Source: Massilia sp. Leaf139
GTDB lineage: Bacteria; Pseudomonadota; Gammaproteobacteria; Burkholderiales; Burkholderiaceae_D
Length of the DNA: 44,347 nucleotides
Assembly: GCF_001424165.1 (NCBI RefSeq)
Contig: NZ_LMOJ01000005.1
Coordinates: 1-44,347 of the forward strand
Direction: 5' to 3'
Below are positions 17,901 to 32,900 of the stretch, piece by piece. The first letter of the stretch is position 1, and each line of letters starts with the position of its first letter. A program made the translations under genes and the position numbers. The notes beneath the pieces were generated by a model. The model saw only the letters and a list, made by a program, of their open reading frames with translations. It was not told where the DNA came from and did no database searches.

Positions 17901-20900
17901 CGGCACCGAGATCGTCGAGAACAACGCGCTCGATAGCGGCGACACGAACAACGTGCGGCGCCTGACCGCGGTGTCCGGCCCCGACCTGGCGGTGCGCAAT
18001 CTGCAGGTCGGCACCGAGGTGATCGAGGCCGGCGCGCTGCTGGCCATCAGCTGGGAGACCTGGAACGGGGGCAGCGCCCCGGCGCCGTCCGGCTTCAACG
18101 ACCGCATCGTCATCACCAACCGCAGCACCGGCGACAAGCTGCTCGACACCAGCCTGGCCTACGACCCGGCGCAACCGGGCGCGGGCCTGCTGGGGGCCGG
18201 CGAATTCCGCCTGCGCCAGTTCAACTTCCGCCTGCCGGAAGGCGTGCGCGGCGCGGGCGAGATCGAGATCCGCATCACCGCCGACCAGAACAGCGCGGGC
18301 CAGAGCGCCCTGTACGAAACCAACCCGGCGGGCGACGCCGAGTACAACAACAGCGCCACCTTGAACACGCAGTCGGCGGCGAAACCGTATGCCGACCTGC
18401 GCATCGCCAGCTTCGAGGCGCCGCCGGCCGGCGTCGGCGGCCAGCCGCTCAGCCTGTCGTGGAGCGTGCGCAACGACGGCGCCACCGACACCTCCGGCGC
18501 CTGGAACGACCAGGTCGTGTTCAGCACCGATGCCGTGTTCGGCGACGCCGACGACATCGTGATCGGCACCTTCCGCCACAGCGGCACCCTGCGTCCGGGC
18601 GAGAGCTATGCGCGCACGGTCACGGTGAACCTGCCGTTCAAGCCGGAAGGGCAGTACTACCTCGGCGTGCGCTCGGACAGCGGCTTCGAGGTGGTGGAGC
18701 CGGATACCCGCGCCGACAACCTCAGCGCGCTGGCGCCGATCGAACTGGCGACCCCGTTCGCGGATCTGGTCGTCGAATCGGTCAGCCTGCCCGACCGCGC
18801 GCTCTCCGGCGAAAGCATCGAATTGAGCTGGCAGGTACGCAACCTCGGCAACGCCCTGACCGACCTCGGCGTCTGGAACGACCGCGTGATCCTGTCGCGC
18901 GACGCCACCCTCAGCGCCGACGACATCATCCTGGCCGGCTCGATTACCCATGCCGGCCAGCTGGGCCCGAACGGCAGCTATACCGCGCGCGCCACGCTAA
19001 CCCTGCCGCGCGACCTGCAGGGCGATTTCTACGTCCTGGTCGACACCAACTCGACCCGCAACGTCACCGAGACCGGACGCACCGGCAACAACGTCGGCGC
19101 CAGCGCCAGCCTGCTGCGCGTCACGCTCTCGCCGAGCAGCGACCTGACGGTGTCGAACGTCGCAGGCCCGACCGCCGTGCTGCCGGGCGAGACCGTCACC
19201 ATCACCTACACCGCCACCAACGGCGGCCAGACCGCGGCCAGCGCGCCATGGCGCGACCGCGTCTATCTCGACACCGGTGCCGGCAACTTGCTGCTCATGG
19301 CCGACAACTGGATCGCGGCCGACCTCGACGCCGGCGCATCGGTGCAGCGCAGCGTCAGCGTGAAGGTGCCCGCGAACGTCACGCAGGGCAGCTTCCGCTG
19401 GGTGGTGCGCACCGACAGCGACGACACCGTCTACGAACGCAATGCCGAGACCAACAACCAGGCCGCGGCAAGCGGTTTGGTGCGGGTGGCCCATGCCGAC
19501 CTGGCGGTGACCGAAGTGACCGGCCCCGGCCTGGTGCGCTCGGGCGAGAACCTGCGCCTGTCCTGGCAGGTCGCCAACGGCGGCAACCTGGCGCTGGGCG
19601 CCTGGGTCGACCGCGTGTATCTGGTCGGCGGCGGCGTCACGCGCCTGATGGCCGAAGTCGCGCACGCCGGCCCGCTGGCGGCCGGCGCCAGCTACGACGC
19701 CGCGGCCGAATTCATGGTGCCGCTCGACTTCTCGGGCGAATACCAGCTGCTCGTCACGACCAATGCCAGTTCCGTGCTGGCGGAGGGCTCGCGCGCCGAC
19801 AACAGCCGCTTCGACGGTCTCACTGTCACGCTCGCGCCCTACGCCGACCTGGCCGTGACGGCGCTGAATGCGCCCGAGATCGTGATCGACGATCCGGCCA
19901 CGCTCGACGTCTCCTGGACAGTGGTCAACCAGGGCACCGGCGCCGGCAAGACCGGCGCCTGGACGGACCGCGTGATCCTGTCCGGCGACGCCATCCTCGG
20001 CAACGGCGACGACCGCGTGATCGGCGAATTCCGCCACGAGGGCGCCCTGGAAGCGGGCGCCGGCTACACCCGCAACGAACGCATCGCGCTGGCGGCTGCC
20101 ACCAGCGGGCGCTATCGCCTGTTCGTGGTCTCCGACAGCAAGGGCGAGGTGTTCGAAAACGGCGCCGAGAACAATACGGCGCAAGCCGCGCACACGGTCG
20201 ACGTCATGCCGATCCCGTATGCCGACCTGCAGGTCGCCGCCGTCACCACGCAAGGCGTCGCCGCCAGCGGCCGTCCGCTGCAAGTCAGCTGGACGGTGGT
20301 AAACAAGGGCATCGGCATCACGAATAGCGGCTCCTGGTCGGACTCCGTTTGGCTCAGCCGCAATGCCGACGGCAGCGACGTCGTCGCCAAGTTCGCCTCG
20401 GCCAGCCATATCGGCCAGCTCGGCGTGAACGACCAGTACACGCGCAGCGTCAGCGTCACCCTGCCGGAAGGGATCGAGGGTACGTTCTACCTGAACGTCA
20501 AGACCGGCGGCCCCTTCGAGTTCATTTACGGGAACAACAACCAGGGCAGCTCGCTCGGCATTCCGGTGCAGCTCTCGCTGTCTCCCGACCTGGTGGTCGA
20601 GGCGGCGGCCGTGCTCGACCCGACCGCGCAGGAAGGATCGCTGGTCGACCTCTCATGGACGGTGCTGAACGAAGGCGCGGCGCGCGCCGAGGGCAGCTGG
20701 ATCGATACCGTGACGCTGGTGCGCGCGGACGGCAGCGGCACCCCGGTGGTGCTGGGCAGCTTCACCTATGACCGTGGGCTCGACAGCGGCATCCGCTACA
20801 CCCGTACCGAGCAGGTGCGCCTGCCGGCCAAGATCGAGGGCCTGTACCGGATCCGGGTGGTCACCAACGCCACCAACACGCTCTACGAACACGCCGCGGC

Positions 20901-23900
20901 CAAGGCCAACAACACCCTGGTCTCGGGCGAGAGCACCGAAGTGAGCCTGAACGCGCGCCCCGACCTGCGCATCGGCGCCGTGGTGGCGCCCGAACACGTG
21001 GCCGCCGGTACCAGCGCGGCCATCCGCTACACGGTGCAGAACATGGGCGCGGTGGCCGCCACCGGCCGCTGGCAGGACAAGGTGTATTTGTCGCTGGACG
21101 GCACCCTGAGCGCGGACGACGTCCTGCTCGGCCGCTTCGACAACGGCTCGGCGCTGGCGCCGACCGAGAGCTATTCGACCGAGACCCTGGCGGTCGACAT
21201 CCCGATCCGCTACCGCGGCGACGCCTGGCTGATCGTGGTGGCTGACGCCAACAACAGCCTCGACGAATATCCGAACGAGGCCAACAACGCCAAGGCGACC
21301 AAGATCCTGATCGACCCGGTGCCGTTCGGCGATCTTGTGACGGGCGCCGTGGTGGCGCCGGACCAGGCAGTGCATGGCGCCAGCATCGAGGTGCGCTACA
21401 CCGTGACCAACCGCGGCAGCGCCGGTACGCGCGGCGAGGCCGCCAGTGTCGACAGCTGGACGGACACCGTCTGGCTGGCGCGCGACAAGACCCGTCCCGG
21501 CGCCTCCAAGGGCGACATCCTGCTCGGCTCGTTCAAGCACACCGGCAACCTGGCCGTGGGCGCCGATTACCTCGGCACCGCCCAGGTGGTCATCCCCGAA
21601 GGCACGCTGTCCGGCTCCTACTTCCTCACGGTCTGGAGCGACACCTACGACGCCATCCTGGAAGAGTCGTCCTCCGCGACGGCCAATCCGGACGATCCGA
21701 ACACCGCCGACAGCAGCAACTTCAAGGCGCGCGCCATCGCCATCCTCGGCATCGCGCCGCCGGATCTGGTGGTGAGCGAAGTCACGCCCGCGGTGCAAGC
21801 CACGGGCGGCGCGCCCTACAGCTTCAGCTACAGCGTGCAGAACCGCGGCGACCTGTTCACCGGCAGCTGGACCGACCGGGTCTACCTGGCCGACAGCCCG
21901 GATCTGGCCAGCGCCAAGGAAAGCTGGCTGATCGGCACGTATGAACAAAACCGCAGCCTGGCCAACGGCGAACGCTATACCGTCGAACAGATGGTGCAGC
22001 TGGCGCCGTCGGTGACGGGCCGCTACCTGATCGTCAAGAGCGACGCCAACAATAACCTGCGCGAACTCATTGAGGACAATAACGCCCGCGCCGGCGCCAC
22101 CAATCCGGCCGTCGCCGCGGCCGACCTGCAGGTGACGGCCGTGAGCACCGAGCCGGAGAGCTTCTCGGGCGAGGAAACCACCGTCAGCTGGACGGTGACG
22201 AACCTGGGCGCCGACGTCTGGGCCGGCACCCGCAGCTGGCGCGACACCGTCTATTTCAGCCCCGATCCGACCTTCATCGCCAGCCGCGCCACCGTCATGG
22301 GTTCGGTGATCCACGCGAACGCGGCGGGCCTGGCCGCCGGCGCCAGCTACAACGCGTCGGCCAAGATCCGTCTGCCGCAGGGCACCGACGGCCCGTACTA
22401 CATCTACGTCATCACCGACGCGATGGCGCCGACCGGCCCGCAGGCCTATGCGCCGCAGGCCGAACTGGCGCGCAGCGGCACCAACGACCAGGCGCTCGGG
22501 CTGTACGAGAACAGCGTCTTCGAGGGCGCGCGCAACGACAACAACCTCGGCCGCGCCACCCTGAACGTCACCTACCGCGAGCCCGACCTGCAGGTCGATA
22601 CGGTCACCGTCTCGGATCCGAACCCGTCTTCCGGCCAGCAGATCACGGTCACCTGGACGGTCACCAACCGCGGCACGCGCGAGGTGCGCACCAATGCCTG
22701 GTTCGACGGCGTCTACCTGTCGCGCGACGGTTCGCTCGACGACGCCGACTATCCGCTGGTCGACCGCGGCAGCCAGGCCGAAGCCCTGCTGCGCGTGCGC
22801 CAGACTGCCGTCGGCGCCGGCGCCCCGCCGTACCTGAAACCAGGCGAGTCGTACACCAACTCGGCGACGTTCACCCTGCCGGAATCGATCGGCGGCGACT
22901 TCCAGATCATCGTCAAGGCCGATACCGCCACCTTCCGCGACACCGATCCGCTGATCGCCAGCACCATCCGCGACGGCCTGTACGTGCTCGAGGGCAGCGG
23001 CGCCGGCAGCGTCGGCGAATTCCGCGACGAGGGCAACAACGTCAAGGCGATCGCATTGCCGATCACGCTGGCCACGCCGCCCGACCTGCAGGTGGCGCAC
23101 GTGACCGCGCCGCCGTCGGTACTGGCCGGCCAGGCCTTCGAGGTGCGCTACCAGGTGCTCAACGCCGGCGGTGCGACCCCGGCCGACGGCCGCAGCTGGA
23201 ACGACCTGGTCTACCTGTCGAAAGACCGCTTCCTCGACGTCAACCAGGACCGCTATGTGGGCTACCTGGCCCACACGGGCGGCCTGGCCGCCGGCGCCAG
23301 CTATGACGCCAGCCTGCGCCTGACGGCGCCGCGCGACCTGGAAGGGGCGTATTACGTCTTTGTGGTGGCCGATCCGGCGCGCGCCTTTGGCAGCGGCGAC
23401 GCCGGCCAGGTGCGCGAATTCGGCAAGGAGCAGAACAACGCCACCGCCGCCGCCCAGCCGATGCTGGTCGAAACCCCGCCGCCGGCCGATCTGACCGTGG
23501 CGCAGGTGGTGCTGCCGTCCCAGGCCGCCGTCGGCGACCCGGTGCGCATCGACTACACGATCCAGAACAGCTCGCAGTACACCGCCTACGGGCGCTGGAC
23601 GGACGCGCTCTACCTGTCGGCCGACAACGCCTGGGATCTGGGCGACATCCTGCTCGGCAAGGTCGAACACGTGGGCGACCTGGCCGGTAACGCCAGCTAC
23701 AGCGCCACGCTGCAAGCCATGCTGCCGCCGCTAAAGGACGGCAACTGGCGCATCGTCGTGCGTCCCGACCTGTACAACGAGGTGTTCGAGGGCCGCATCG
23801 CCTACACCGCCACCGGCCTGAACCTGCCGCCGGGCGAAGCCAACAACCGGCAAGCCTCCGGCGCCACGCTGCAGGTCAGCGTGCCGGCACTCGCCGTCGG

Positions 23901-26900
23901 CGCGCCGCTGCAGACGACGCTCTCGGGCGGCCAGGCACGCGTCTATAAAGTCAGCGTCGCCGCCGGCGAAACGCTGCGCATCGCGCTGGACAGCCTGGCC
24001 CAGGACGGCGCCAACGAAATCTACGTGCGTTACGGCGATGTCCCGACCGCGTATGCCTTCGACGCTGCCTATACTGACGCCGTGGCGCCGGATCAGCAGG
24101 CGCTGGTCGCGAGTACCCGTGCCGGCGACTACTACGTGCTGGTGAAATCGCGCCAGGGCGCGGCCAACACGCCGGTCACGCTGCGCGCCGACCTGCTGCC
24201 GCTGTCTATCACGGCGGTCACGCCGGACCAGGGCGGCACCGGCGACGCCGACCACCGCTGGGTCACGGTCGACATCCGCGGTTCCCACTTCAAGGCCGGC
24301 GCGCTGGTCAAGCTGGGACGCCCGGGCGTGGCCGAAATCGAGCCGGCCCGCTGGCAGGTGCTCGACGCCACCCACATCCGCGCCATCTTCGACCTGAGCG
24401 CGGCGCCGCACGGCCTGTACGACCTGTCCGTCATCAATCCGGACGGCCAGCGCGTCACCGAGGCGGTGCGTTACCTGGTCGAGCGCAGCATCGAAGCCGA
24501 GGTCACGGTCGGCATCGGCGGCCCGCGCGAACTCGAGCCGGGCGCCAGCGGCGTCTACAGCGTCACGCTGCAAAGCCTGACCAACGTCGACACGCCTTAC
24601 GTGCGCTTCGACTTCGGCGTGCCCGAAATGGGAGAAAGCAAGGACGTGCTGGGCGGGCTGAACCTGCCGTACGTCGTGTTCGGCACCAATGTCGGCGGCC
24701 AGCCCGACGGCGTCACGCTCGACGCCGGCGGCAATACCCAGGCCTACGGGCCGACCCCGACCGACGGCACCCTACGCCGCGATGTGCCCTGGGCCAGCCT
24801 GGACGGCGCCGCCAACACGGCCGGCTTCAACCTGGCGCCGGGCTATGCCTTCGACCTGGCCGCCGGCGGCTTCGCCGGCGTCAGTTTCAATGTGCAGACC
24901 TATCCGGGCCTGGCCGAGTGGCTGGCCTACGATTTCGAAGGCCTGCGCGACAAGCTGTACGCGGCGCGTCCCGACTGGCAGGCGCAGGGCCTGCTGGCCG
25001 GCGGCGTGCGCGACCTCGACAAGATCGCGGAAGGCCTGGCCGACCGCTTCCTGTCCACGGACGAAGAAGTCCACGTCAGCAAGCTCGAAGCGCTGGCGAT
25101 GCCGTTCCGCTTCAACGTCAGCGGCGCGGCCACGCCGCTGACCCGCGCCGAATTCATCGCCGAGCAAAGCGTGTATGCGCGCCAGCTGCGCGCCGCGATC
25201 CTGGCCGATGCCGCCGCGCCGGCCAGCCTGGCGGTGCTGGCGGCCGACCAGGACGGCTGGGTGGCCGGCTGGCTCGGCGCGCTGGAGGCGGGCGGCATGC
25301 TGCGTCCGCTCGACCAGGCGCCGCCGATCCGCGAGCACGCCAAGGTGATGAGCCTGAACGCGACCCTGGCCGCCGGCATCCTGCTGAGCAAGGGCGGCGA
25401 CAGCTACCGCACCCAGGCCGACATCCTCGGCTTCTTCTCGAAAGTCCAGCAATGGTACGGCGACAGCGCGCGCTACGCCGGCGACCTGGCGGCGCTCGAC
25501 GCGCCGGTCGAGTACTACGAAACCCGTACCGACCAGTACGGCAATGAAGTCACGGTGCCGGTGCCGGTGCTGGCCGACCGCGCCGACTACGACCGCGGCG
25601 CGAGCGCCGACACGCAGTTCGTCAACTTCAACGTCTTCGCCGGCGCCCGCACCGAGCTCGAATACCTGCGCCGCATCGGCGTGCTGGACGACGAGTTCCG
25701 CCCGCGCGACGCGGCCGACCTGAACTTGGTGCGCTACCTGCAGGGGGCGCAGGACAGCGCCGCCGCCGCGGGCACGGTGCGCATGCAGGGGCCGCAGGGC
25801 GCACCGGACGGCAAGGGCAGCAGCTACCTGCCGGCCGCCACACCGCTGCCGTACAGCGTGGCCTTCACCAATCCGACCGGCCAGGCGCTGGGCCAGATCC
25901 GCATCGTCACCGAACTTGATGCCGCCCTCGATCCGCGCAGCCTGCGCCTGGGCGACCTGAAACTAGGCGACATCAACGTCCACGTGCCGGCCGGCCAGGC
26001 CAGCTTCCAGGCCGACTTCGATTTCAGCGCCAGCAAAGGATTTATTTTGCGCGTGAGCGCGGGCATCGATGCCGCCAGCCGGGTCGCCACCTGGCTGCTG
26101 CAGGCGATCGACCCCGACACCGGCGAGGTGATGCGCGACGGCCTGCAAGGCCTGCTGGCGCCGTCGGACGAGCCAAACAAGGCCGGCGCCGGCGCGGCCA
26201 AGAATGGCTTCGTCAGCTACACCGTGCATAGCGATGGTGGCGCCGCCTCCGGCGCCGCAATCTCGGCTTCGGCCCGGGTCTTCTTCGACGACGCCCCGCC
26301 GATCGACAGCGCCAGCGTCGCCAATGTGCTCGACGCCGCCGCACCGGTCACCAGCATCGCCGCCACCATGCTGGGCACCGACGCCCAGGGTGCGCCGAGC
26401 TTCGACGTGCAGTGGCACGCGGTCGACGACGCCAGCGGTGTGCAGCACGTGACGGTGTACGTCGCCGAAAATGGCGGCGACTTCCGCATCTGGCTGCGCC
26501 AGGTCGTGGCCGGCACCACCCAGGCGGTGTTCACCGGCGAGGCCGGTAAAACCTATGAATTCCTGGCGGTGGCGACCGACAAGGCCGGCAACAGCGAAGC
26601 GGCCTCGGTCGCGAACGCGATCCTGCCCGACGACGGCAGCCGCCAGGCCGTGCTCGACGGCCTCGGCGCCAACGAGACGCTGACCCAAACCCCGGAACTG
26701 CCGCTGGCGGCGCCGGACCGCAGCTATCCGGCCAACGCCCTGTTCGAGCAGTCGACCCAGCTGCTGCCGGGCTTCGTCGCGCCGGCCCAGCCGGCCGAAC
26801 TGCAAAGCGTGCTGGCCCCGTTCATGCTGCGCGGCTTCGCCGAGGGCTTCATGGCGAGCGCCGGCGACATCGGCGCACTGGCGCTGGTGGAACTGGCCGA

Positions 26901-29900
26901 CGGGTCCATCCTGGCCAGCGCCGGCAGCCTGCGCAACGAGGTCTTCCGCTTCAGTAAGGAGGGCGGCCGCAGCACCACGCCGCTGTTCACGCTGGACGCG
27001 CCGGTGCTCGACATGGCGCTCGACGCCGTCGGCCAGCTGTGGGTCATGACCGGCAGCGAACTGCTGCAGGTCGACGCCGAGAGCGGCGCGATCCTGCGCC
27101 GCATCACCGGCCCGGGCCAGGAGCCGCTCACGCATGCCCTGGCGATCCAGGCCGGCACGGGCGACATCTATGTCACCTCGGGCAATGGCGTGGAAATCTT
27201 CCGCCCGAACGAGAGCGACCCGGCCAAGGCCTGGAAGCACTTCAGCAACGAACGCATGGGCGACCTGGCCTTCGCGCCGGACGGCCGCCTGTGGGGGGTG
27301 CGCTGGAGCGGCGGCGCGATCGCAAGCACGAGCACCGACATCGTCAGCTTCCCGATGGCCGGCCGCAGCAGCGGCCGAGCGGAGCTCGAATACCGCCTGG
27401 CCGGCAGCATCGACAGCATCGCCTTCGGCGCGGCCGGCACCCCGCTGGCCGGCCTGCTGCTGGCCTCGAGCAACCTGGCGCAGCGCCCGGTGGCCGATAC
27501 CGCCCTGGTCTCGGCCGCGCACGGCGCGGCGCTGTGGATGATCGAACTGAACTCGCGCCGCGTGCTGCAGCTGGCCAAGGGCGGCACCCGCGGCGAGAGC
27601 ATCGTCGCCACCCGCGACGGCCGCATCCTGGTGGCGCAGACGGCGGGGATCGATGAGGTGGCGCCGCTGCATGCGCCGCGCGTGACCGCGGTCAGCGTGC
27701 CGGATGGGGCTTTGCTGCCGCTGCCGGTGAACCAGATTTCGGTGAGTTTCGATCAGGCGATGTGGCTGGGCGCTGCCAACGACGGCAATCCTTCCGCGGA
27801 TTTGTCGAGCGTACTCAATCCCGAGAATTTCCGGCTGACGGCGATCGGTATGAACGGCGTCATCGTGCTGCCGCGCAGCGTCAGCTGGGACGCGGCGACG
27901 CGTACCGCGGTGCTCGATGTGGGCGGCCTGGCGGCCGGCCAGTATCAGCTCGAGATCGCAGCGAACCTGCGCAGCGCAGCCCAGGCCCGGATCGGCCAGG
28001 CCTACGTCAGCCAGTTCACCGCGGTGCTCGACATGAGCAGCCAGCTGCAACTGGCATTCACCAATACCAGGGCCGACCGCGCGACCGGCGCGATCAGCTA
28101 CGACGTGCAAATCACGAACATCGGCACCGACGATCTGCGCGGCCCGCTGATGCTGCTGCTCGACCCGGGCCTGTATTTCCAGGATCGCGTCGATGGCGCC
28201 GCGCAGGGCAGCGGCGTCCAGTCCGACCTGTGGATCGTCGACCTGAGCGCCGCTTTGTTGGCGCAGGGCGGCCGTCTGGCGGCCGGCGCGACGCTGGCGA
28301 ACCAGACGGTCAGCGTGATGCCGGCAGCCTGGCTGGGATCCGATCCCGCGTCGGCGCCGCTGGTGAAGTTCAACCTCGGCCATGGCATCTATGCCGTGCC
28401 GATGGCGAACCTGCCGCCGGTGATGAGCATCGTGCCTGTCGGTGCGGAAGCGGTTGAACTGACGGCCGAGATGTTCTGGCAAGCGGCACTGCCCACCGCC
28501 GCCGTTGGACAGCCATGGACGGCCGAACTCGACGCACTCGATCGCGACGGCACCCGCCTGTTCTGGGAACTGGTGCAGGCCCCCGCGGGAATGCGCTTGA
28601 GCGCGGACACTGAGGTACATGCGGCCGCCGACGGCTACCACGGCCGCGCCACCTTGACATGGACGCCGACGGCAGGCGACCGCGCCGACACCGAGATCGT
28701 GGTGCGGGTGCTGGACAGCCGCGGCGGCAGCGCCCTGCGCCGCCTGACCGTGGCGGTCGCCGGCGCCAACCATGCGCCGGTCATCAATCCGCTGCCAACT
28801 GTAATCCTGCGCGAAGGCGAAGCGCTGGCCTTGCCGGTGATCGCCGCCGACGCCGATGGCGACCGCATGACGGTGCTGGTGAGTAACCTGCCGTCCGGCG
28901 CGGTCTACAACGCCGGCACCGGCGTGCTGTCCTGGACGCCGGGGTATGACCAGACCGGCATCTACGAGAACATCATGGTCGTCGTCAGCGACGGCAAGTC
29001 GACCGTGCGCGAGCACTTCACCATCGTCGTCGAACAGGGCTACGCCGCACCGCGGCTGGCGCCGGTCGTCCCGCAGATCCTGCGCGAGGGCGACAAGTTC
29101 TCGCTGCAGCTGGCAGGCAGCATGCCTGGCGGTCTGTCCCAGGCCGACGGCACCACGATCAAGCTGAGCTATTCGGCGCCATGGCTGCCCGCCGGCGCAA
29201 CGCTCAACAGCGAAACCGGCTGGTTCGAATGGACGCCGGGATTTGCGCAGCACGGCGACCTTGTCGTGCCAGTGACGCTGAACGCCACGTATTCCCTGGC
29301 CGGGGGTTCCGGCACGGTCACGACCAGCGTCAGCGCCAATCTGGTGCTGAAGGTACAGAACGCGAACGGCGCGCCTCAGTTCGTCCCGGCCGAGACATGG
29401 CAGGTGCTGGAAGGGGCGCCGCTGCGCATCAGCGTGTTCGCCTTTGACCCGGACAACCCGGGATTCGAGCCGAAATTCCGCCTGGCGCCGGGCTTGCCGG
29501 CCAGTGGCCCCGACGGCAGCGCACCAAGTGTCCGCTACGAGGTCAGCGGCTTGCCGGCGGGCGCCAGCTTCGACGCCGAGACGCTTGAAATCGTGTGGGC
29601 ACCGGGCTACCAACAGGCTGGTACCTATCACGTGCACGTAACCGCGATCGACGACGGCGACGGTACCGGGACGCCGGCGATCAGCGCGATCACGCTGCCG
29701 ATCGTGGTCAGCGACGCCAACCGGGCGCCGCAAATCGGCGACCTGAGCAATGCGTTCGTCGACAAGGGCACGACGCTGAACATTCCCGTGAATGCCTTCG
29801 ACGCCGACGGCGATCCGCTGCAGCTGAGCTTTATCGGCTTGCCGCATTTCGCCACGTACACCCAAAATCCGTCCGCCGTTCCGGGCACCGGAACGGGCAT

Positions 29901-32900
29901 GCTCAGCTTCACGCCTGGCGCGGGCGACCGCGGCGACTACACGATCACCGTAATGGTGCAGGACAATGGCGGCGGCGACCCCAACAAGGTGCTGACCGAA
30001 TTCAAGAGTTTTGTGATCACGGCCCGTAGCGTCACCGAAGCGCCGGTCGTCAGCGCGCCGCACCAGGTGGTGGCGCTGGTCGGCCAGGCCTTCAGTCTGC
30101 CGATCGGGGTGTACGACGCCGACCAGGACGCGTTGACCATCACCGCGAACGGCTTGCCGCTGGGTGCTGAACTCGTCAGCCAGGCGCAATACGGCAAGGT
30201 GCTGCTGAACTGGACGCCGGAAGCCGGCGACGTTGGCGCACGCGACATCGAACTGGTGATCACCGACAGCGGCTTGCCGCCCCAGGATGCCGGCATCGCC
30301 CTCGATCCGTCGCAGCCGCGCGTGCCGAACGTGGTACGCCACACGATCCGCGTGGTGGTGCGCAACGAGAACGCCGCGCCGCTGCTGTTGGGCGCGCAGG
30401 CGAATGGCCAGGCGGTGCCGGACAGCGGCGGCATGACGGCGCTCGGCGCGACCGAGGGCACGCCCTTGAGCATCGACGTCTTCGGGCTGGATACCGATCT
30501 CGATGTCCTGGCCTGGACCGCAACCGGTCTGCCGCCGGGAATGGTGCTGGAAGTGCCGGCCGCCGGTTCCCCGCACGCGATCCTGCGCTGGACGCCAGGG
30601 CTGTTCGCCGCCCAGGGCGGCAGCGGCGCCACGCCGGGGCTGTACACCTTTACCCTGCAGGCCAGCGACGGCGCGGCCGTCGCGACGCGCACGTTCCAGA
30701 TCAGCGTCGCCAACGTCAACCAGACCCCGACCATCCTGCCGCTGCCGCTGCAACTGGTGAACGAGGGCGATACGCTTGGCTTCAACGTCGCGGCGGCCGA
30801 TGCCGACAACGATGCCGTGCGCCTGGCGCTGCTGCATGACACTACGACCCCGGCCGGCGTGTTCTTCGATCCCGCCACCGGCTACTTCGAGTGGACGCCG
30901 GGCCAGGACGCCGTCGACAACGCCGGAGAGGACAGCAAGCTCTTCACCTTTACCTTCGGCGCCACCGATGGCAGCGCCGCCAGCCAGCGTACCGTCCAGG
31001 TACGCGTACTCGACGCCAACCGCGTGCCGCGCCTGTCGGCCGGCAATCACGCGATCGTGGTGGGCCAGAGCTTCAGCCTGCCGGTGCAATTGGGCAGCGG
31101 CGCTAGTGCCGGCGCCGGCGCCATCGTCGCCACCGATGACGACGGCCTGGCCCAGACCGAAGCGCTGACGGTCGGCTTTACCGGCTTGCCGGAAGGCGCA
31201 CGCTATGACGCGCAGGCACGTCGTTTGAACTGGACGCCGGGCCCTGGACAGGTCGGCGATTTCATCGTCACCGCCCATGTCAGCGATGGCCGCAACACCG
31301 CGGTGCAGACCTTCACCTTGCGCAGTGTGGCCGACGCCGGCGCGAATGCGCCGGCGATCCTGGTATCGACAACGCCATCCACCCCGGTCGTACCTGGCCA
31401 GCTGGTGCTGGCGACCGTGCGCGCCGACAGCTTCAGCGCGATCGCATCGTTGTCGGTGCGCGTGCGTGGCGCCGGCATCGGGCATGGGATGGGGCAGGAT
31501 GCATGGCAATCGGTGGCGCTCGACAGCGCGGGGCGCCTGCGCCTGACGCCGACGCGGGCCGGCCTGCTCGACATCGAGGTCACCGCCGTCGATGTCGACG
31601 GTTTCAGTGCGACCCGCATCCACAGCGTGCGGGTCAAGGATCCGGCCGACACGGCTGCGCCTTTCCTGGTCTGGGAAGGAGCGCTGCGCGGCGCCAATGT
31701 GGCCACGGCGCCAGTGGAGTTCGACCGCACCATGCCGGTCACGGCGCAACTGACCGAACGCCAGTTGCTCGGCTATAAACTTGAGATCGCGCCGGCCAAC
31801 TCCGGCCGATGGACGACGCTGGCCGAGCAGACGGCCGCGGCGGAGAACATCGACGCGGCACTGGCGCTGGCGAACATCGATCCTGCGCTGTTCGCCAACG
31901 GCGTGTATCAGCTGCGCCTGTCGGCATGGGATCTGGTGGGGCGCACCACCGAGATCGAAGCCCGCATCGTGATCGACAGCGCCGACAAGCACATCGCATC
32001 GCATCAGGTGAGCGATGCGCATTACACCCTGGGCGGCCATGCGCTGGCACTGGTGCGCACCAGCGGCGGACAGGGCGTGGCCGTGGATGGCGCGCCTGAC
32101 GATTTCGGCAACTGGAGCATGCCGCTGCTCGACTTCGGACTCAGTACCGACCAGCTCGGAACGGATGCACAAGGCATGACGCTGCCGTGGATGGAAGGCG
32201 CGCGGGTCTGGCTGCAGGCGCCGGCCGCCTTCGACGGCAGCGGCGCACCGCAGTCCCTGCGCTTCACCCTCGCCACCAGCAAACAGACGCTGAGCACGGT
32301 TCCCGGAGCGCCGGCGGTCTACTATCCGGTCTTCACTTCCGACCAGGGCTGGCGCCTCGAAGCCCATTCCGACGCGCTGTTCGCGGGGCCGGATGCGCCC
32401 GAGGGATTGCAGCGCCAGGGTAACCGCCTGTACAGCCAGGTCAGCGGCATGCCCTGGGTGCCGGCCTCGTACACGCTGACGGGCCCGGACGGCACCCGCT
32501 ACCAGCTCGACGCCCAGGGCCGGCTCGGCGCGGTCGTCTTTACCGACGGCGTGCAGTGGCTGGTGTCGGATGGGGGGATCGCCGTTGTCGGCCAGGACGG
32601 GCGCGTGGAATTCCTGCGCGACCAGCAGGGCCGGATCGAGCGCGTCGCCGCAACCAATGACGACGGCGTGACCGATACCATCGTGTACCGCTATGACGCC
32701 GAGGGCCGCCTGGTGCTGGCGCGCAGTATCCTCGCCGCCGGCATGGGCACGGCCTACGCCTACGATGCGTCAGGCGTGCTGCTGGGTGACACGATCAGTG
32801 CCAATCTCGGCGCGGCGGTCGACTGGCGCGCCGGGGCCGATGTCAACCGCTGGAGCGGTCAATTGACGCCGGCCGCGACGACCACGCTCGCCTTCAGCGT

